NCBI GenBank assembly: GCA_036505635.1
Contig: DASXTC010000021.1
Coordinates: 186,001 to 250,000, forward strand
Length of the DNA: 64,000 bases
Direction: 5' to 3'
Origin: DASXTC01 sp036505635
GTDB lineage: Bacteria > Acidobacteriota > Polarisedimenticolia > JACPZX01 > DASXTC01
Below the pieces are notes generated by a model. That model saw only the letters and a program-made list of their open reading frames with translations. It did no database searches and was not told the origin of the DNA. A program made the translations under genes and the position numbers. How positions within the stretch are numbered: the stretch's first letter is position 1; each line of letters opens with the position of its first letter. Of this stretch, positions 26,115 through 35,661 are shown one piece after another.

Positions 26115-29100
26115 GCGGCACGCCATCGACGCGATCGTCCCGCCTCATCCCGCTCCTGGCGATCCTCGCGGGGGCCTCGAGTCTCTGCTTCGAGCTGCTC
26201 TGGGCGCGGATGCTGGCGATCGAGGTCGGCGCCACGCTCGCCGCCCTCTCGATCGTCGTGGCGACGGTCACGCTCGGCCTGGCTCTGGGGGCGGAGAGGC
26301 TCGGCCGCGCCGCGGACCGTACGGAGCGTCCGATTCGGGTCTTCGCGCTCTGCCAGGCCGGCGCCGCCGCGATGGGCCTGGCCTCCTCGCTCCTGGCATC
26401 GCTCGGCGGTCTCGCGCGTCCCCAGCTCGGCTGGCTGCGGATCGAGCCGGGAGGTTTCCCCTTCCTCGCGACGATCGCGCTCACGTACGGCGCATTCACC
26501 TGCGCGGCCTCCTTCCTGATGGGTGGGACTCTCCCTCTTCTGCTGAGAGGAGCGCGGGGACGCGGCTCGTTTGGGGCCCGGGCCGGAGGCATTGCGGCGC
26601 TGAACGCCGCGGGGGCGGCCGCCGGCGCCCTGCTCTGCGGCTTCGTGCTGCTGCCGGGCGCGGGGCTGCGGGCCAGCCTGATGGCGGGCGTCGCTCTCGC
26701 GACGCTCACGGCGCTCGCCGCGTTGATCCTCGACCATGAAGTCTCCTCGATCGGTGGCGTCGCGCCACCGGCCCCCGGCTTCCCTCCGGAGTCGCCGCGG
26801 GACACGGCTTCCCCCGCCAGACCGGCGATACTTGCGGCCATGCTGGTTTCCGGAGCGGCCGTCACGGCTCTCGAGGTGGGATGGACCCGCGTCGCCTTCT
26901 ACTCATTCGGGTCTTCGGCCCAGGCCGGCAGCCTCGTGCTTGCGGCCGCTATCGCGGGCCTGGCTCTCGGCGCGGGTCTGGGAGCACGTCCAGATCGTGG
27001 CACGCGCCTCGTTTCGAGCCCCTCGAGGACTCTGTCCCTGTTTCTGTCGGGGGGAGCCCTCGCCATCGCGGCCGCCGACCAGCTTCTCGGCCGTCTTCCT
27101 CTCGTGGCGGCGTGGATGGGAAGCCACGCGCTCCCCGGTACCGAAGCCGCGGTTGACCTCCCCCTTGACCAGGCCGCGCGCCTGGGGCTCCTCTTCGGTC
27201 TCGTCTGCCTCCCCTCCGCGCTTCTGGGAGCCTGCTTTCCCGCCGGGTGCCGCGCGCTCCAGGCGGCCGGGGGCCCCGTCGGAGCACGCGAGGGGCGCGA
27301 TGTCGGTCTCGCCTCGGCCGCCTGCGCGGCGGGCAACATGCTGGGGGCGCCCCTGGCCTGCTTCCTCGTGCTCCCGCTGGCGGGCTCCCGCGTGACGCTT
27401 TTGGCGAGCGCCGCGGCGATGGGGGTGGCCGCATGGTTCATTGCCCCTCCGCGCACGCCGGCCCGGCGCCGCGGCGCTCTCGCGGGTCGAGAGCTCGCGG
27501 TGGCGAGCCTCACGCTGGCGGCCGGGACCGGCCTCCTCCTTTCATGGGACCCCGATCTGATCAGCTCCGGACCCTACCTCTATGGCCCGCTCTACGAGTC
27601 GGCCGTGGGCTCCGCGGGCCGGGAGACGATCGCCGGCGCCATGCATGCACGGGGGGATCTCGTCTTCTTTCGGGAAGGAGCCGATGCCCTCGTGACGGTG
27701 CGCCGGTCGCGTGACGGTCTGCTCTCGCTGCAGGTCAACGGGAAGACCGACGCGTCCACGGGAGGCGATCTCAGGACGCAGGCCCTTACGGCTCACCTGC
27801 CCCTCCTGCTGCGCGCCGCCGCATCGCCTCCTCCCGATCGCGTCCTGGTGATAGGGCTGGGCAGCGGGGTCACGGCGGGGGCCGCCCTCACGCATCCGGT
27901 CGGATCGGTGCACATCGTGGAGATCTCGCCCGCGGTGGTCGAGGCCTCCCGCCTCTTCACCCAGGCCAACCACGGCGCCCTGCTCGATCCGCGCTCGACC
28001 CTGCTGGTGCGCGACGTCCGCGCCCACCTTCTGTTCGGCGCGCGAGGGGTGGGCGCGGCGCCAGCCCGAGGCTCGGACCTCTACGACGTCATCGCGTCCC
28101 AGCCCTCCAACCCCTGGGTCGCGGGCCAGGCGATCCTCTTCACGCGCGAGTTCTTCTCCCTGGCCCGGGGGCGGCTGGCCCCGGGCGGAGTCATGTGCCA
28201 GTGGGTGCAGGGCCAGGGGCTCGCGCCGGAGGATTTCCGTTCAATCGTGTCAACCTTCGCCGGAGCCTTCCCCCACGTGTCGCTCTGGGAGGAGTCGACC
28301 TCGGGAGGCGATTACCTGCTCGTGGGCTCGGAGGATGCCCTCAGCCTCGATCTCCCCCGGCTGGGAGCCGCCATGGGGCGCGCCGAGGTGGCCGCCGACC
28401 TGGCTCGGGCCGAGATCGCGTCGCCCGCCGATCTGCTCTCGCTCTATGTCGCCGGCGACGCGGGGATCAGGGGGTTCGCTCTCGGGAGCCCGGCGCAGAC
28501 CGAGGACGCCCTGTCGCTGGAGTACTCCGCTCCTGCCGCACTCCACCGCGAGACGCTGGGAGCGATCCTGGGGATCCTCGAGCCGGCGCGCATGGACCCC
28601 GCGCGACTGCCGGGCGTGAGCGAGTCCCTCGCGCGGGATCTGCGATGGAGGGCGCGACTCGCGAGGAAGGAGCGCGAGTGGGCCGCCGGGATTGGGCTCC
28701 TGTCGGGAGGCCTCTCGGGCGCCGACCCCGACCTGCTGCGGGCGGCCTCATACCTCAGGGCCGGGATGAAGGAGCACGCGATGGAGACGCTGCGCGCGCT
28801 GGTTCTGCGCCGACCCACGGAGCGCACCCCGCGTCTGATGTTGGCACACCTGCTCATGTCGTTTGCGGCCGCCGGACGCCCGGACGCCGCCGAAGCCGCG
28901 ATCCTTGAGCTGCGCGCCGCGGTGACGCTCGAACCCGGGGACGGGCGGGCGCGCCTTCTCCTCTCGCGGGCCCTCTTCGCGGCGGGGCTGTCCGAGGATG
29001 CGCTTCTCGAGAACCGGCGCATCCCGGCTCCCATTTCGGCGGAGGCGGCCAGCGATCGGTGCGCGATGCTGCTGGCCGTGGCCGACGACGCATCCGCCGA

Positions 29101-29503
29101 GGCGTACTGCCTCGAGGCGATCTCGATGGATTCCGACCTTGCCGAGGCTCACGGCAATCTGGGTGTCGTCAGAGCGCGCCGGGGTCGCCCCGCGGAGGCG
29201 GAGGCCTCCTACAGGCGTGCCCTGGACCTCGATCCCGACCTGAGCGACACGCGCTTCAACCTCGGCGCTCTGTTCGAGCGGCAGGGACGGGCCGCCGAAG
29301 GGATCTCGGTCCTGGCTCCCCTGCTGGACGGCTCCCATGGAAGGGCCGACGCCACGGTCTTGAGGCTGGCGGCCCGCCTGGCGATAGCAGCGGGCGACAG
29401 GAATGCCGCGCGGGTGTGGCTGGCGGAGAGCATGGAGGCCGAGCCGGGCAGCACCGAGGCGGCCGATATGGAACGGCTGCTCGAGCCGGATCGCCAGGAA
29501 TAA
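26111..29503 (+). CDS. MFS-like / spermidine synthase-like / TPR fusion protein
   Basis: The GTG start overlaps the GWxTD stop (GTGA), giving about 1130 residues. Roughly the first 470 form some twelve or more membrane helices in two blocks, each opening with a related motif (LCFELLWARMLAIEVGA; VTALEVGWTRVAFYSFGSS), as in 'fused MFS/spermidine synthase' proteins. Residues about 480-770 form a Rossmann domain with VLVIGLGSGVTAGAAL, VEISPAVVEASR and DVIASQPSNPWVAGQA. The last 280 carry TPR units. Polyamine synthesis is not established for this fused family; membrane sensing or transfer is equally possible. Confidence 0.82.
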   Translation: MSGTPSTRSSRLIPLLAILAGASSLCFELLWARMLAIEVGATLAALSIVVATVTLGLALGAERLGRAADRTERPIRVFALCQAGAAAMGLASSLLASLGGLARPQLGWLRIEPGGFPFLATIALTYGAFTCAASFLMGGTLPLLLRGARGRGSFGARAGGIAALNAAGAAAGALLCGFVLLPGAGLRASLMAGVALATLTALAALILDHEVSSIGGVAPPAPGFPPESPRDTASPARPAILAAMLVSGAAVTALEVGWTRVAFYSFGSSAQAGSLVLAAAIAGLALGAGLGARPDRGTRLVSSPSRTLSLFLSGGALAIAAADQLLGRLPLVAAWMGSHALPGTEAAVDLPLDQAARLGLLFGLVCLPSALLGACFPAGCRALQAAGGPVGAREGRDVGLASAACAAGNMLGAPLACFLVLPLAGSRVTLLASAAAMGVAAWFIAPPRTPARRRGALAGRELAVASLTLAAGTGLLLSWDPDLISSGPYLYGPLYESAVGSAGRETIAGAMHARGDLVFFREGADALVTVRRSRDGLLSLQVNGKTDASTGGDLRTQALTAHLPLLLRAAASPPPDRVLVIGLGSGVTAGAALTHPVGSVHIVEISPAVVEASRLFTQANHGALLDPRSTLLVRDVRAHLLFGARGVGAAPARGSDLYDVIASQPSNPWVAGQAILFTREFFSLARGRLAPGGVMCQWVQGQGLAPEDFRSIVSTFAGAFPHVSLWEESTSGGDYLLVGSEDALSLDLPRLGAAMGRAEVAADLARAEIASPADLLSLYVAGDAGIRGFALGSPAQTEDALSLEYSAPAALHRETLGAILGILEPARMDPARLPGVSESLARDLRWRARLARKEREWAAGIGLLSGGLSGADPDLLRAASYLRAGMKEHAMETLRALVLRRPTERTPRLMLAHLLMSFAAAGRPDAAEAAILELRAAVTLEPGDGRARLLLSRALFAAGLSEDALLENRRIPAPISAEAASDRCAMLLAVADDASAEAYCLEAISMDSDLAEAHGNLGVVRARRGRPAEAEASYRRALDLDPDLSDTRFNLGALFERQGRAAEGISVLAPLLDGSHGRADATVLRLAARLAIAAGDRNAARVWLAESMEAEPGSTEAADMERLLEPDRQE

Positions 29504-29730
29504 AGAGCAGGATCAGGATCGACGGCGGCGCCTCCGCTTCGGGAGAAGGATCGCATCCTCTGCCACGGCGGCGGGCGCTTCCCGGCCAGAAGCCTCTCTG
29601 CCGCCGCGTGCAGCGCCGGCGCCGATCCCGACCACCATTCAACGCGCCGGAAGGAGGAGAGTTTCCAAAAAAATCGCGGCCGCGCTCCCGGTGCGCGGGG
29701 CCCGTGCCATGACGCGGACGGACTCCCGGC
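29504..29730. other. Convergent intergenic region
   Basis: These 227 bases separate two convergent genes. Apart from the terminator-like element at 29667-29697, which serves the minus-strand operon, I see no gene or repeat. No T-run serves the plus-strand gene. Confidence 0.6.
29667..29697 (-). terminator. Intrinsic terminator of the Gld-type operon
   Basis: On the minus strand CGCGC, a seven-base loop and GCGCG form a hairpin. A T7 run (29673-29667) follows seven bases later. It lies about 35 bases after the cyclophilin stop. Confidence 0.5.
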
Positions 29731-30672
29731 CTACTTCCTGATCGTGATTCGGCGGATCCTGACCGGCTCCAGGAACGTGTAGGCGTCGGCCTCGTTCGTC
29801 TCGCCGGTGCTCGGGACCCTGAATAGACGTGCGACGACCTCCATGCCCTCGGTCACGCGCGCGAAGAAGGTCTGCTTGCCCCTCATGTATTCGTTGGGCC
29901 CGAGCAGGATGAAGAAAATGCAGTGGCTCGTCGTGGAGGTCCCCTGCCTGAGGGCACCCACCAATCCCATCTGCATGTCGATCGCCTCGGACATCTCCGG
30001 TGGCAGGAGCCGGTCCCATCCACCGGTCCCATCACCGTTGGGATCCCCACCCACCGCGAAGAGGCCGGGCGTCGCCTTGAAGATGGTCAGACCGTCGTAG
30101 AAACCTTGTCTGACGAGATCCACGAAGTGCTTGACGTGCTCCGGGGCCTGGGCCGGCATCAGAGTCCAGGTCATCGTCCCCAGATCGGTCTCCACAACGG
30201 CCCTCAAGTCCTTTCCTGGATCATACGGCTCCGTGACACGGATCCGAAGAGGTCCTGCGCGAAGATCTCCATACGTCCACAAGACTTCCCAGGCTCCGGG
30301 GCGCTTCGTGAGCCTGGAGTACGACCGCGACAGGTTGATGACTCGCTCCATGGTGTCGAACGCCACCACGGTGAGCCCCTCCATCGGGTCCGCGCCGGAA
30401 TTCGGCTTTTGCGGCGTCCCTTTGGCATTCCTGACGGTGAAGCGCTCAGCCAGGAAAGCCCCCGCGTCGATTGTCGCCGTGCCCTCTCCCTCTCCGCGGA
30501 AGGTCAGCTTGACTCGAAGATCCTGGCCGGGATGGACGGCGTCCTCGACCATCTCGAGGCTGATGTGCACGCTCTTGTCGCCGATGCGGGCCACATCGTC
30601 GGCGCGGGCGGGCGCAGGCAGGAGCCCCAGGAACCCGGCAAATCCCATGAGAGCCGCCCGATTGAGCGCCAT
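29731..30672 (-). CDS. Exported cyclophilin-type peptidyl-prolyl isomerase
   Basis: Start is the ATG of MALNRAALMGFAGFL, giving 313 residues with a signal peptide ending near PARADD. About 130 residues of beta-rich, immunoglobulin-like sequence come first. The cyclophilin domain spans about 160-310: VVETDLGTMTWTLMPAQAPE, HFVDLVRQGFYDGLTIFK, GGDPNGDGTGGW, and SHCIFFILLG. The domain catalyses proline cis-trans isomerisation, here probably outside the cytoplasm. It is the last gene of the Gld-type operon, 23 bases after the DUF4340 gene. Some active-site residues differ from classical cyclophilins. Confidence 0.85.
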   Translation of the reverse strand: MALNRAALMGFAGFLGLLPAPARADDVARIGDKSVHISLEMVEDAVHPGQDLRVKLTFRGEGEGTATIDAGAFLAERFTVRNAKGTPQKPNSGADPMEGLTVVAFDTMERVINLSRSYSRLTKRPGAWEVLWTYGDLRAGPLRIRVTEPYDPGKDLRAVVETDLGTMTWTLMPAQAPEHVKHFVDLVRQGFYDGLTIFKATPGLFAVGGDPNGDGTGGWDRLLPPEMSEAIDMQMGLVGALRQGTSTTSHCIFFILLGPNEYMRGKQTFFARVTEGMEVVARLFRVPSTGETNEADAYTFLEPVRIRRITIRK

Positions 30673-30695
30673 GGCAGCGGGGGCGCGCACGGGGC

Positions 30696-32189
30696 TCACT
30701 CCGGTTCTTCCAGGGTGGAGGGTGCGGAGTTCGGATCCGCGGCGGTGGCGTTGGGGTCCTTGGCGCCGGGAGTCGGAGCCGTCAGCTCGGACGCACGGTC
30801 GAGCAGCGTCTGCACCGCCGCGGCCGGGACCAGATAGACGGACGAAGAGACCGTCGAGGTGACCGGTCGCATTCCAGGCGAGAGGCTTCCGCCGTCCGCC
30901 CGCGCCGGAATCTTGACCGTGACGGATCGGGCCGTCTCGCCGCTTCCCTCCATCAAGGTCACCGTGAGCGCGGGTTCCTCCGGCGCCCGGCCCGTCGCGC
31001 CCGGCCCGTCGAGGAAGCCGGTCGCCTTGACTGCCTCGATGGCATCGAGGAGTGCGTTCACCTGCTCGGAAGGCATCTCTCCCCCGTCCGCGCCCCCCCA
31101 ATGCCACTTCGAGCTCTCCTGGTCCTTCACGAGCGTCACGGGCCCGTCCTTGCGCCGCAGCTCGACCCTCGCCAGCTTCCAGCGATCGAGCGGCGCCGGG
31201 CGAGCCTCCCGATACTCGGAGAGGGAGGCCAGCGGTTTGCCGAGCTTCTCCAGAACGTCCTTCTTGATCTTCATGACGGCGGGCATGTCGTCTCGACGCG
31301 CGTAAACGGCCTCGCCCCCATTCGGATCGGCGAAGGCGACGCGCACCGAGGAGCCGGGCGCCCCGCCGGCCTCCGGTTCCTCCTGTTTGATCCAGACCGT
31401 CAGGTGAAGCACCGGCGCGTCAAGTCCAAAGCGACGCAGGTCCTCGGGAGAGGGGTTCTCCGACTCGAAGCTCTCGGCCTCCAGCGACTGCAGATCGAAC
31501 CAGAGCCCTTGCACCTTGCTTCCTTCCGCCGGAAACGCGATGGGGCTCTCGATCCTCCACTCGTCGCCGGCCGCTCCGCGCGCGAAGGCCACCGCTTCAG
31601 CCCCTCTTTCGATCTTGAAGCGCGCCACCTTCCAGACATCGGCGCCCACCACCTTCTTGTAGCGCAGCGCGGCCGGGTCGGCCGTGAGGATCTGGGCGGC
31701 GTCACCCGACACCAGCAGAACGTCGCCCGCACCCGGCCTCTGAGCATAGTAGTTGCCGCCGATCGCGGTCTTGTCACCGAGGCTCAAGGAAAGATCCGCT
31801 GCGGCCTCGGAGAGCTTGATCGTCACCCGCGCCTGCGGCTCCTTGAGCTTGAACTCCGCCAATTCCGCTTCGGCGACGGCGTCGAGCTTCTGCTCGATCC
31901 TCAGGAAGCTGAGGCTGCTCAGGAGGGCCGAGACCTTGTCGGGGTCGGCCCGCGCCTCGAGAGGCGTGGCGATCCGCCACTGCCCCGCATCGAGGCGCAG
32001 GGTCAACTCAGGAGAGCCTGGTTTGGCGATGACGACCTCCCGCACCTTGTCCCGCTCGAACGTGAAGACGTTCTTTTCGGACTCTTTCGCCGATTCGCGG
32101 GCCTCCTCACCGCGGTACTCATAGTAGTAGATGAAGACTCCGAGGCCCGCCAGAACGAGACACGCGAGAAGAGTATTGCGGAAGCGCAT
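30696..32189 (-). CDS. DUF4340 membrane-anchored protein
   Basis: Start is the ATG of MRFRNTLLACLVLAGLG, giving 497 residues with one N-terminal anchor (about 5-23). The remainder is extracytoplasmic and repeats a 'substrate-like' pattern: VFTFERDKVREVVIAKPG, WRIATPLEARADPDKVSALL, KWHWGGADGGEMPSEQVNAL. This is the DUF4340 family, regularly linked to GldG-like ABC components. A role with the transporter is inferred from neighbourhood only; biochemical function is unknown. The C-terminal 30 residues are Asn/Ala/Pro-rich and low complexity. Confidence 0.85.
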   Translation of the reverse strand: MRFRNTLLACLVLAGLGVFIYYYEYRGEEARESAKESEKNVFTFERDKVREVVIAKPGSPELTLRLDAGQWRIATPLEARADPDKVSALLSSLSFLRIEQKLDAVAEAELAEFKLKEPQARVTIKLSEAAADLSLSLGDKTAIGGNYYAQRPGAGDVLLVSGDAAQILTADPAALRYKKVVGADVWKVARFKIERGAEAVAFARGAAGDEWRIESPIAFPAEGSKVQGLWFDLQSLEAESFESENPSPEDLRRFGLDAPVLHLTVWIKQEEPEAGGAPGSSVRVAFADPNGGEAVYARRDDMPAVMKIKKDVLEKLGKPLASLSEYREARPAPLDRWKLARVELRRKDGPVTLVKDQESSKWHWGGADGGEMPSEQVNALLDAIEAVKATGFLDGPGATGRAPEEPALTVTLMEGSGETARSVTVKIPARADGGSLSPGMRPVTSTVSSSVYLVPAAAVQTLLDRASELTAPTPGAKDPNATAADPNSAPSTLEEPE

Positions 32190-32200
32190 GACGGAGGCCG

Positions 32201-33790
32201 TCAGAGACGGCGCCGGCGCAGCCAGACGCCCGCCCCAACGACCAGCGCCGCCAGCGGGCTGAGCGCCAGGCTGTACCACTTGAGGACGCGCGCCTGCAGT
32301 CCCGTGAGAACGACCGGCTGGGGCATCTGGGTCCGCGGCCGGATCGAGATCAGGTCCGAGCGCTCGTTGAGCCACGCCATCGTGTTCATGAAGAGGTCTT
32401 TGTTGCCGCCCAGCGCGAACGCCTGATTGGACGCGTAGTCGGAGTCTCCGAACAGCACGAGACGGGTCTCCTTCTGGCGGGGGGGCGGCGCATTGGGATC
32501 GGCGGGGGCTTCGGCTTCCTTGATCTTGCGAACCGCGACGGCCGCGACGTTCAATGGTCCCTGTTTGTCCTGCCCAGGATCGAAGGAGACCCGGTCGGCC
32601 ATCGCACCTCTCTCGCCCCACGACTGCGCGCCCGTGTGCGCGATCGTCTCGGTGGTGACGTCCGGCTCAGAGGCCGGAGCGGTCTCGACCGACTCGACGG
32701 TGGGAAAGATCGTCACGAGACCCTCGAAATCCTTGGTGATGGCGTGCGTGCCGTACTCGTAGACCACCGGTGTGGCAGGCGAGCCGCCCATGAGCCTGGC
32801 CATCGGGTTGACGTCCACGATGAAGTCGTTGCCCAGCTTGAGGCCGTAGGCGCCCAGCAACGGGTCGAGCCCGGTGGACGTCCCGGGCTCAACGAGGATC
32901 AGCGCGCGCCCGCCCCCCTTGAGATACGTCTGCAGCGCTTCGATCTCCGGTGGGAGCATCGCGTGCGTGGGGCCGGCCACCACGACGGACGCGCAGTCGG
33001 CCGCCACGCCGTTCCCCTCGAGCAGACGGACCTCCCGCACCTCGAAATTCTCCTTCTTGAGAGCCTCCACCGCATGCTGGAAACCGCCCGCTCCCGAGTC
33101 GGCGATCTGCTTTTCTCCGTGCCCCGTCGTGAGGCAGATGACGCTCTTGCTCGTGCTGGTCGCCTTGATCAGCGCGTTGGTCAGATCCTCCTCGGTCAGC
33201 CCGGTCGAGGAGAACGACGGGGTGACGCGCGCCTCACCGGTCTTGGCCGCGACGATCACGATGCCGTCCTGCTCCACGCCGTAGGCCCGCACTTCTCCCG
33301 GGCTGCGCACGGGGTCGAGCACCCTGACCGTGAGGTGCGAAGTCAGGTACTTGTATTCCTCGAGCAGATCGATGGCGGCCTGCCTTCCGGCCGCGGTCGT
33401 CGTGTAGAAGGCCGTCACCGTGACGTCTTGCCCCTCCCTGTCGATCCCCTTGAGGATCTGGATCGTTTGCGGTGAGAGGGTGTGGACTCCCTGGCTGGTC
33501 AGGTCGAACCGCCGGGTGTGGCGCGCCGCGAGAAAATCGACCCCTCCCAGGATACCCAGCACGACGAGGGAGTAGAAAACCGCGTTGGCGCCGTAGCGGA
33601 AGGGACGCCCCCTGAGCATGTTCCTGAGGTCCTCACGGTTGAGGACCGTGGCACCCAGGAGGAGCGCGAATCCCGCGCCGGACAGGATCCATCCCCAGAC
33701 CCGGTGGTCCGGAAGAAAGTAGACGATGCCGGAGCCGGACAGCGCCATCAGGACGCCCGCCGTGCCACCAAACTTGCGAAGCGCCTCCAC
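32201..33790 (-). CDS. GldG-like ABC transporter auxiliary protein
   Basis: The 529-residue protein has two or three N-terminal helices (about 8-100), then a large extracytoplasmic domain starting RRFDLTSQGVHTLSPQTIQI, the hallmark of the ABC_transp_aux/GldG family. Late motifs are KSVICLTTGHGEKQI and LVLFGDSDYASNQAFALGGN. One C-terminal helix (WYSLALSPLAALVVGAGVWL) ends in an Arg-rich tail. It forms part of a complex with the ATPase and permease upstream. In Bacteroidota relatives serve gliding, but outside that phylum the role is not known, and no gliding genes occur here. Confidence 0.88.
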   Translation of the reverse strand: MEALRKFGGTAGVLMALSGSGIVYFLPDHRVWGWILSGAGFALLLGATVLNREDLRNMLRGRPFRYGANAVFYSLVVLGILGGVDFLAARHTRRFDLTSQGVHTLSPQTIQILKGIDREGQDVTVTAFYTTTAAGRQAAIDLLEEYKYLTSHLTVRVLDPVRSPGEVRAYGVEQDGIVIVAAKTGEARVTPSFSSTGLTEEDLTNALIKATSTSKSVICLTTGHGEKQIADSGAGGFQHAVEALKKENFEVREVRLLEGNGVAADCASVVVAGPTHAMLPPEIEALQTYLKGGGRALILVEPGTSTGLDPLLGAYGLKLGNDFIVDVNPMARLMGGSPATPVVYEYGTHAITKDFEGLVTIFPTVESVETAPASEPDVTTETIAHTGAQSWGERGAMADRVSFDPGQDKQGPLNVAAVAVRKIKEAEAPADPNAPPPRQKETRLVLFGDSDYASNQAFALGGNKDLFMNTMAWLNERSDLISIRPRTQMPQPVVLTGLQARVLKWYSLALSPLAALVVGAGVWLRRRRL

Positions 33791-33793
33791 GAC

Positions 33794-34570
33794 CTACCTC
33801 CACCGCCCGGAGTCGATGACCCGTTGCGTCAGAAAGAGCCCGAATGCGATGAAGGTCAGGTAGTAGACCACCGACCCCGTGTCGATGACCCCCTTGAGAA
33901 AGTCCTCGTAGTGCTCCGAGATGGACAACGCCTTGAGCAGCTCTCCGTACTCGCCTCCCCCGCCACCGATCCCACCGAGGAAACCCACCACCCAGAAGAA
34001 CAGACAGATGACGAACCCGACGATCGCCGAGATGATCTGGTTGGAAGAGAGCGACGAGCTGAAGAGCCCGGCCGACAGGAAGGCCCCCACCATCAGCAGG
34101 GTCCCGAGGTAGACCGCCACGAGAGGTCCCTTCTCGAGCGCGGCGCCGGTCATGATCAGGTAAAGGGGGTACTGGAAGGTCAGCAGCAGCATGAAGGCGG
34201 CGAAGCCCAGGGCGCCGAGGTACTTTCCCATGACGAGCTGCCCCGTGGAGATCGGGGCGGTCAGCAGGAGCTCGGCGGTCCCCATGCGCCTCTCCTCGGC
34301 GAGGATCCTCATCGACAGGATCGGCGCCACGAAGATCATGATCACGCCGAACGTCGAGTAGAAATTGCGCACGATGACGTCGTGGAGGTTGAGCTGACTC
34401 GCCCACATGGGATTCGCCGACGCCTGCATCGAGAACTCGGAGTACTGCAGCACCAGCGCGAGAAAGAAGTACCCTACGATGAACAGAAAGAACGTGAGGA
34501 TCACGTACGCGATCGGCGAGACGAAATAGGACCTCAGCTCGCGCGTCATGATGGTCCAGATGTTCCTCAT
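33794..34570 (-). CDS. ABC-2-type permease (GldF-like)
   Basis: The 258-residue integral membrane protein starts at the ATG overlapping the ATPase stop by four bases. It has about six helices. RNIWTIMTRELRSYFVSPIA is the usual opening of this permease family, and RILAEERRMGTAELLLTAPI is the coupling segment that contacts the ATPase. A Gly-rich loop (FLGGIGGGGGEYGELL) follows helix five. The GldG gene begins three bases downstream. Substrate is unknown. Confidence 0.9.
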   Translation of the reverse strand: MRNIWTIMTRELRSYFVSPIAYVILTFFLFIVGYFFLALVLQYSEFSMQASANPMWASQLNLHDVIVRNFYSTFGVIMIFVAPILSMRILAEERRMGTAELLLTAPISTGQLVMGKYLGALGFAAFMLLLTFQYPLYLIMTGAALEKGPLVAVYLGTLLMVGAFLSAGLFSSSLSSNQIISAIVGFVICLFFWVVGFLGGIGGGGGEYGELLKALSISEHYEDFLKGVIDTGSVVYYLTFIAFGLFLTQRVIDSGRWR

Positions 34571-35508
34571 GCCGCCGCCCTCGCGCCCGAACCCGTCAGG
34601 CTGAGGTAGATGTCCTCCAGGGACGGCGTCAGCGGCGTCATCTCGAGCAGACCCCAGCCGCGCGCGACGACCTCCGCGGCGATCCGCTCGCGCAGCTCGG
34701 CGGAGGCCTCCACGGTCAGCGCGTAGGCGCCCGGACGGGCCCCGTCGCTTCCGACCGAATGAACGCCCGGCAGTCTCATCAGAGTCTGGGCCACCGGCTC
34801 CCCTTCCCGCGCCACCTGCAGGTGGATCCGCTGCGTGGCCCCGTCCCCCGCGGCGAGCTGCGACAGCGGGCCGGAGACGACCACCTCGCCGTAGTTGATG
34901 ATCGCCACGTGGGAGCAGGCGGCGGTCACCTCGGAGAGGATGTGCGTGGAGAAGATGACGGTGTGCTCGCCGGCCAGCCCCTTGATGACCTCGCGGATCT
35001 CCTTGATCTGCGCCGGGTCGAGGCCGACCGTGGGCTCGTCGAGGATCAGGACCGGCGGATCGTTGATCAAGGCCTGCGCCAGCCCGACGCGCTGGCGGTA
35101 TCCGCGCGACAGATGCCCGATCACGCGTGAGAGCACATCCCCCAGGCCGCACCTGGCGGCGACGACGTCGATCCGGGCGCCGACCTGACGGCCCGGCACC
35201 CCCTTGATCCTCGCCACGAAGTCGAGATAGGAGCGGATCGTCATCTCGTCGTAAAGAGGAGGGTTTTCCGGCAGGTAGCCGATACGGCGGCGGACCTCCT
35301 GAGACTGCTCGAAGACGTCGAAGCCCGCCACGCGCGCGGTGCCGGAGCTTGCGGGCATGTAGCAGGTGAGGATCCGCATCGTGGTCGTCTTGCCCGCGCC
35401 GTTGGGCCCGAGGAAGCCCAGGATCTCCCCCTTCGCCACCCTGAACGAGACTTCCTTGACGGCCGGCCTGCCGCCGAAGCTCTTGCTGAGCCGTTCGACC
35501 TCGATCAT
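34567..35508 (-). CDS. ABC transporter ATP-binding protein (GldA-like)
   Basis: The 313-residue protein contains Walker A GFLGPNGAGKTTTMRIL, Q-loop region YLPENPPLYDEMT, signature LSRGYRQRVGLAQAL, Walker B PPVLILDEPTVGLDP and the switch His in IFSTHILSE. The C-terminal 80 residues form the small domain typical of ABC-2 exporters. It is the first gene of a five-gene operon and has a clear promoter upstream. It energises the permease encoded next. Confidence 0.93.
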   Translation of the reverse strand: MIEVERLSKSFGGRPAVKEVSFRVAKGEILGFLGPNGAGKTTTMRILTCYMPASSGTARVAGFDVFEQSQEVRRRIGYLPENPPLYDEMTIRSYLDFVARIKGVPGRQVGARIDVVAARCGLGDVLSRVIGHLSRGYRQRVGLAQALINDPPVLILDEPTVGLDPAQIKEIREVIKGLAGEHTVIFSTHILSEVTAACSHVAIINYGEVVVSGPLSQLAAGDGATQRIHLQVAREGEPVAQTLMRLPGVHSVGSDGARPGAYALTVEASAELRERIAAEVVARGWGLLEMTPLTPSLEDIYLSLTGSGARAAA

Positions 35509-35598
35509 TCCGCGTAAACCCCCATCGGAAAACCGTGGTGATCGAACCTCTCGTCCTGGCAGACGATACCCGCAGAGGGTCGCTTACTCGGACGTGAA

Positions 35599-35627
35599 TA
35601 GATAGCAAAGCTCCCGGGCAGTGTCAA
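35599..35627 (-). promoter_or_regulatory. Strong sigma-70-type promoter for the Gld-type operon
   Basis: On the minus strand TTGACA (35627-35622) is followed after exactly 17 bases by TATCTA (35604-35599), which matches TATAAT at four of six positions. The start site would lie about 84 bases before the ATPase ATG. Confidence 0.7.
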
Positions 35628-35661
35628 CCCGGCGGCGCTCTACCGGCGGGAAGGGGCGCGG

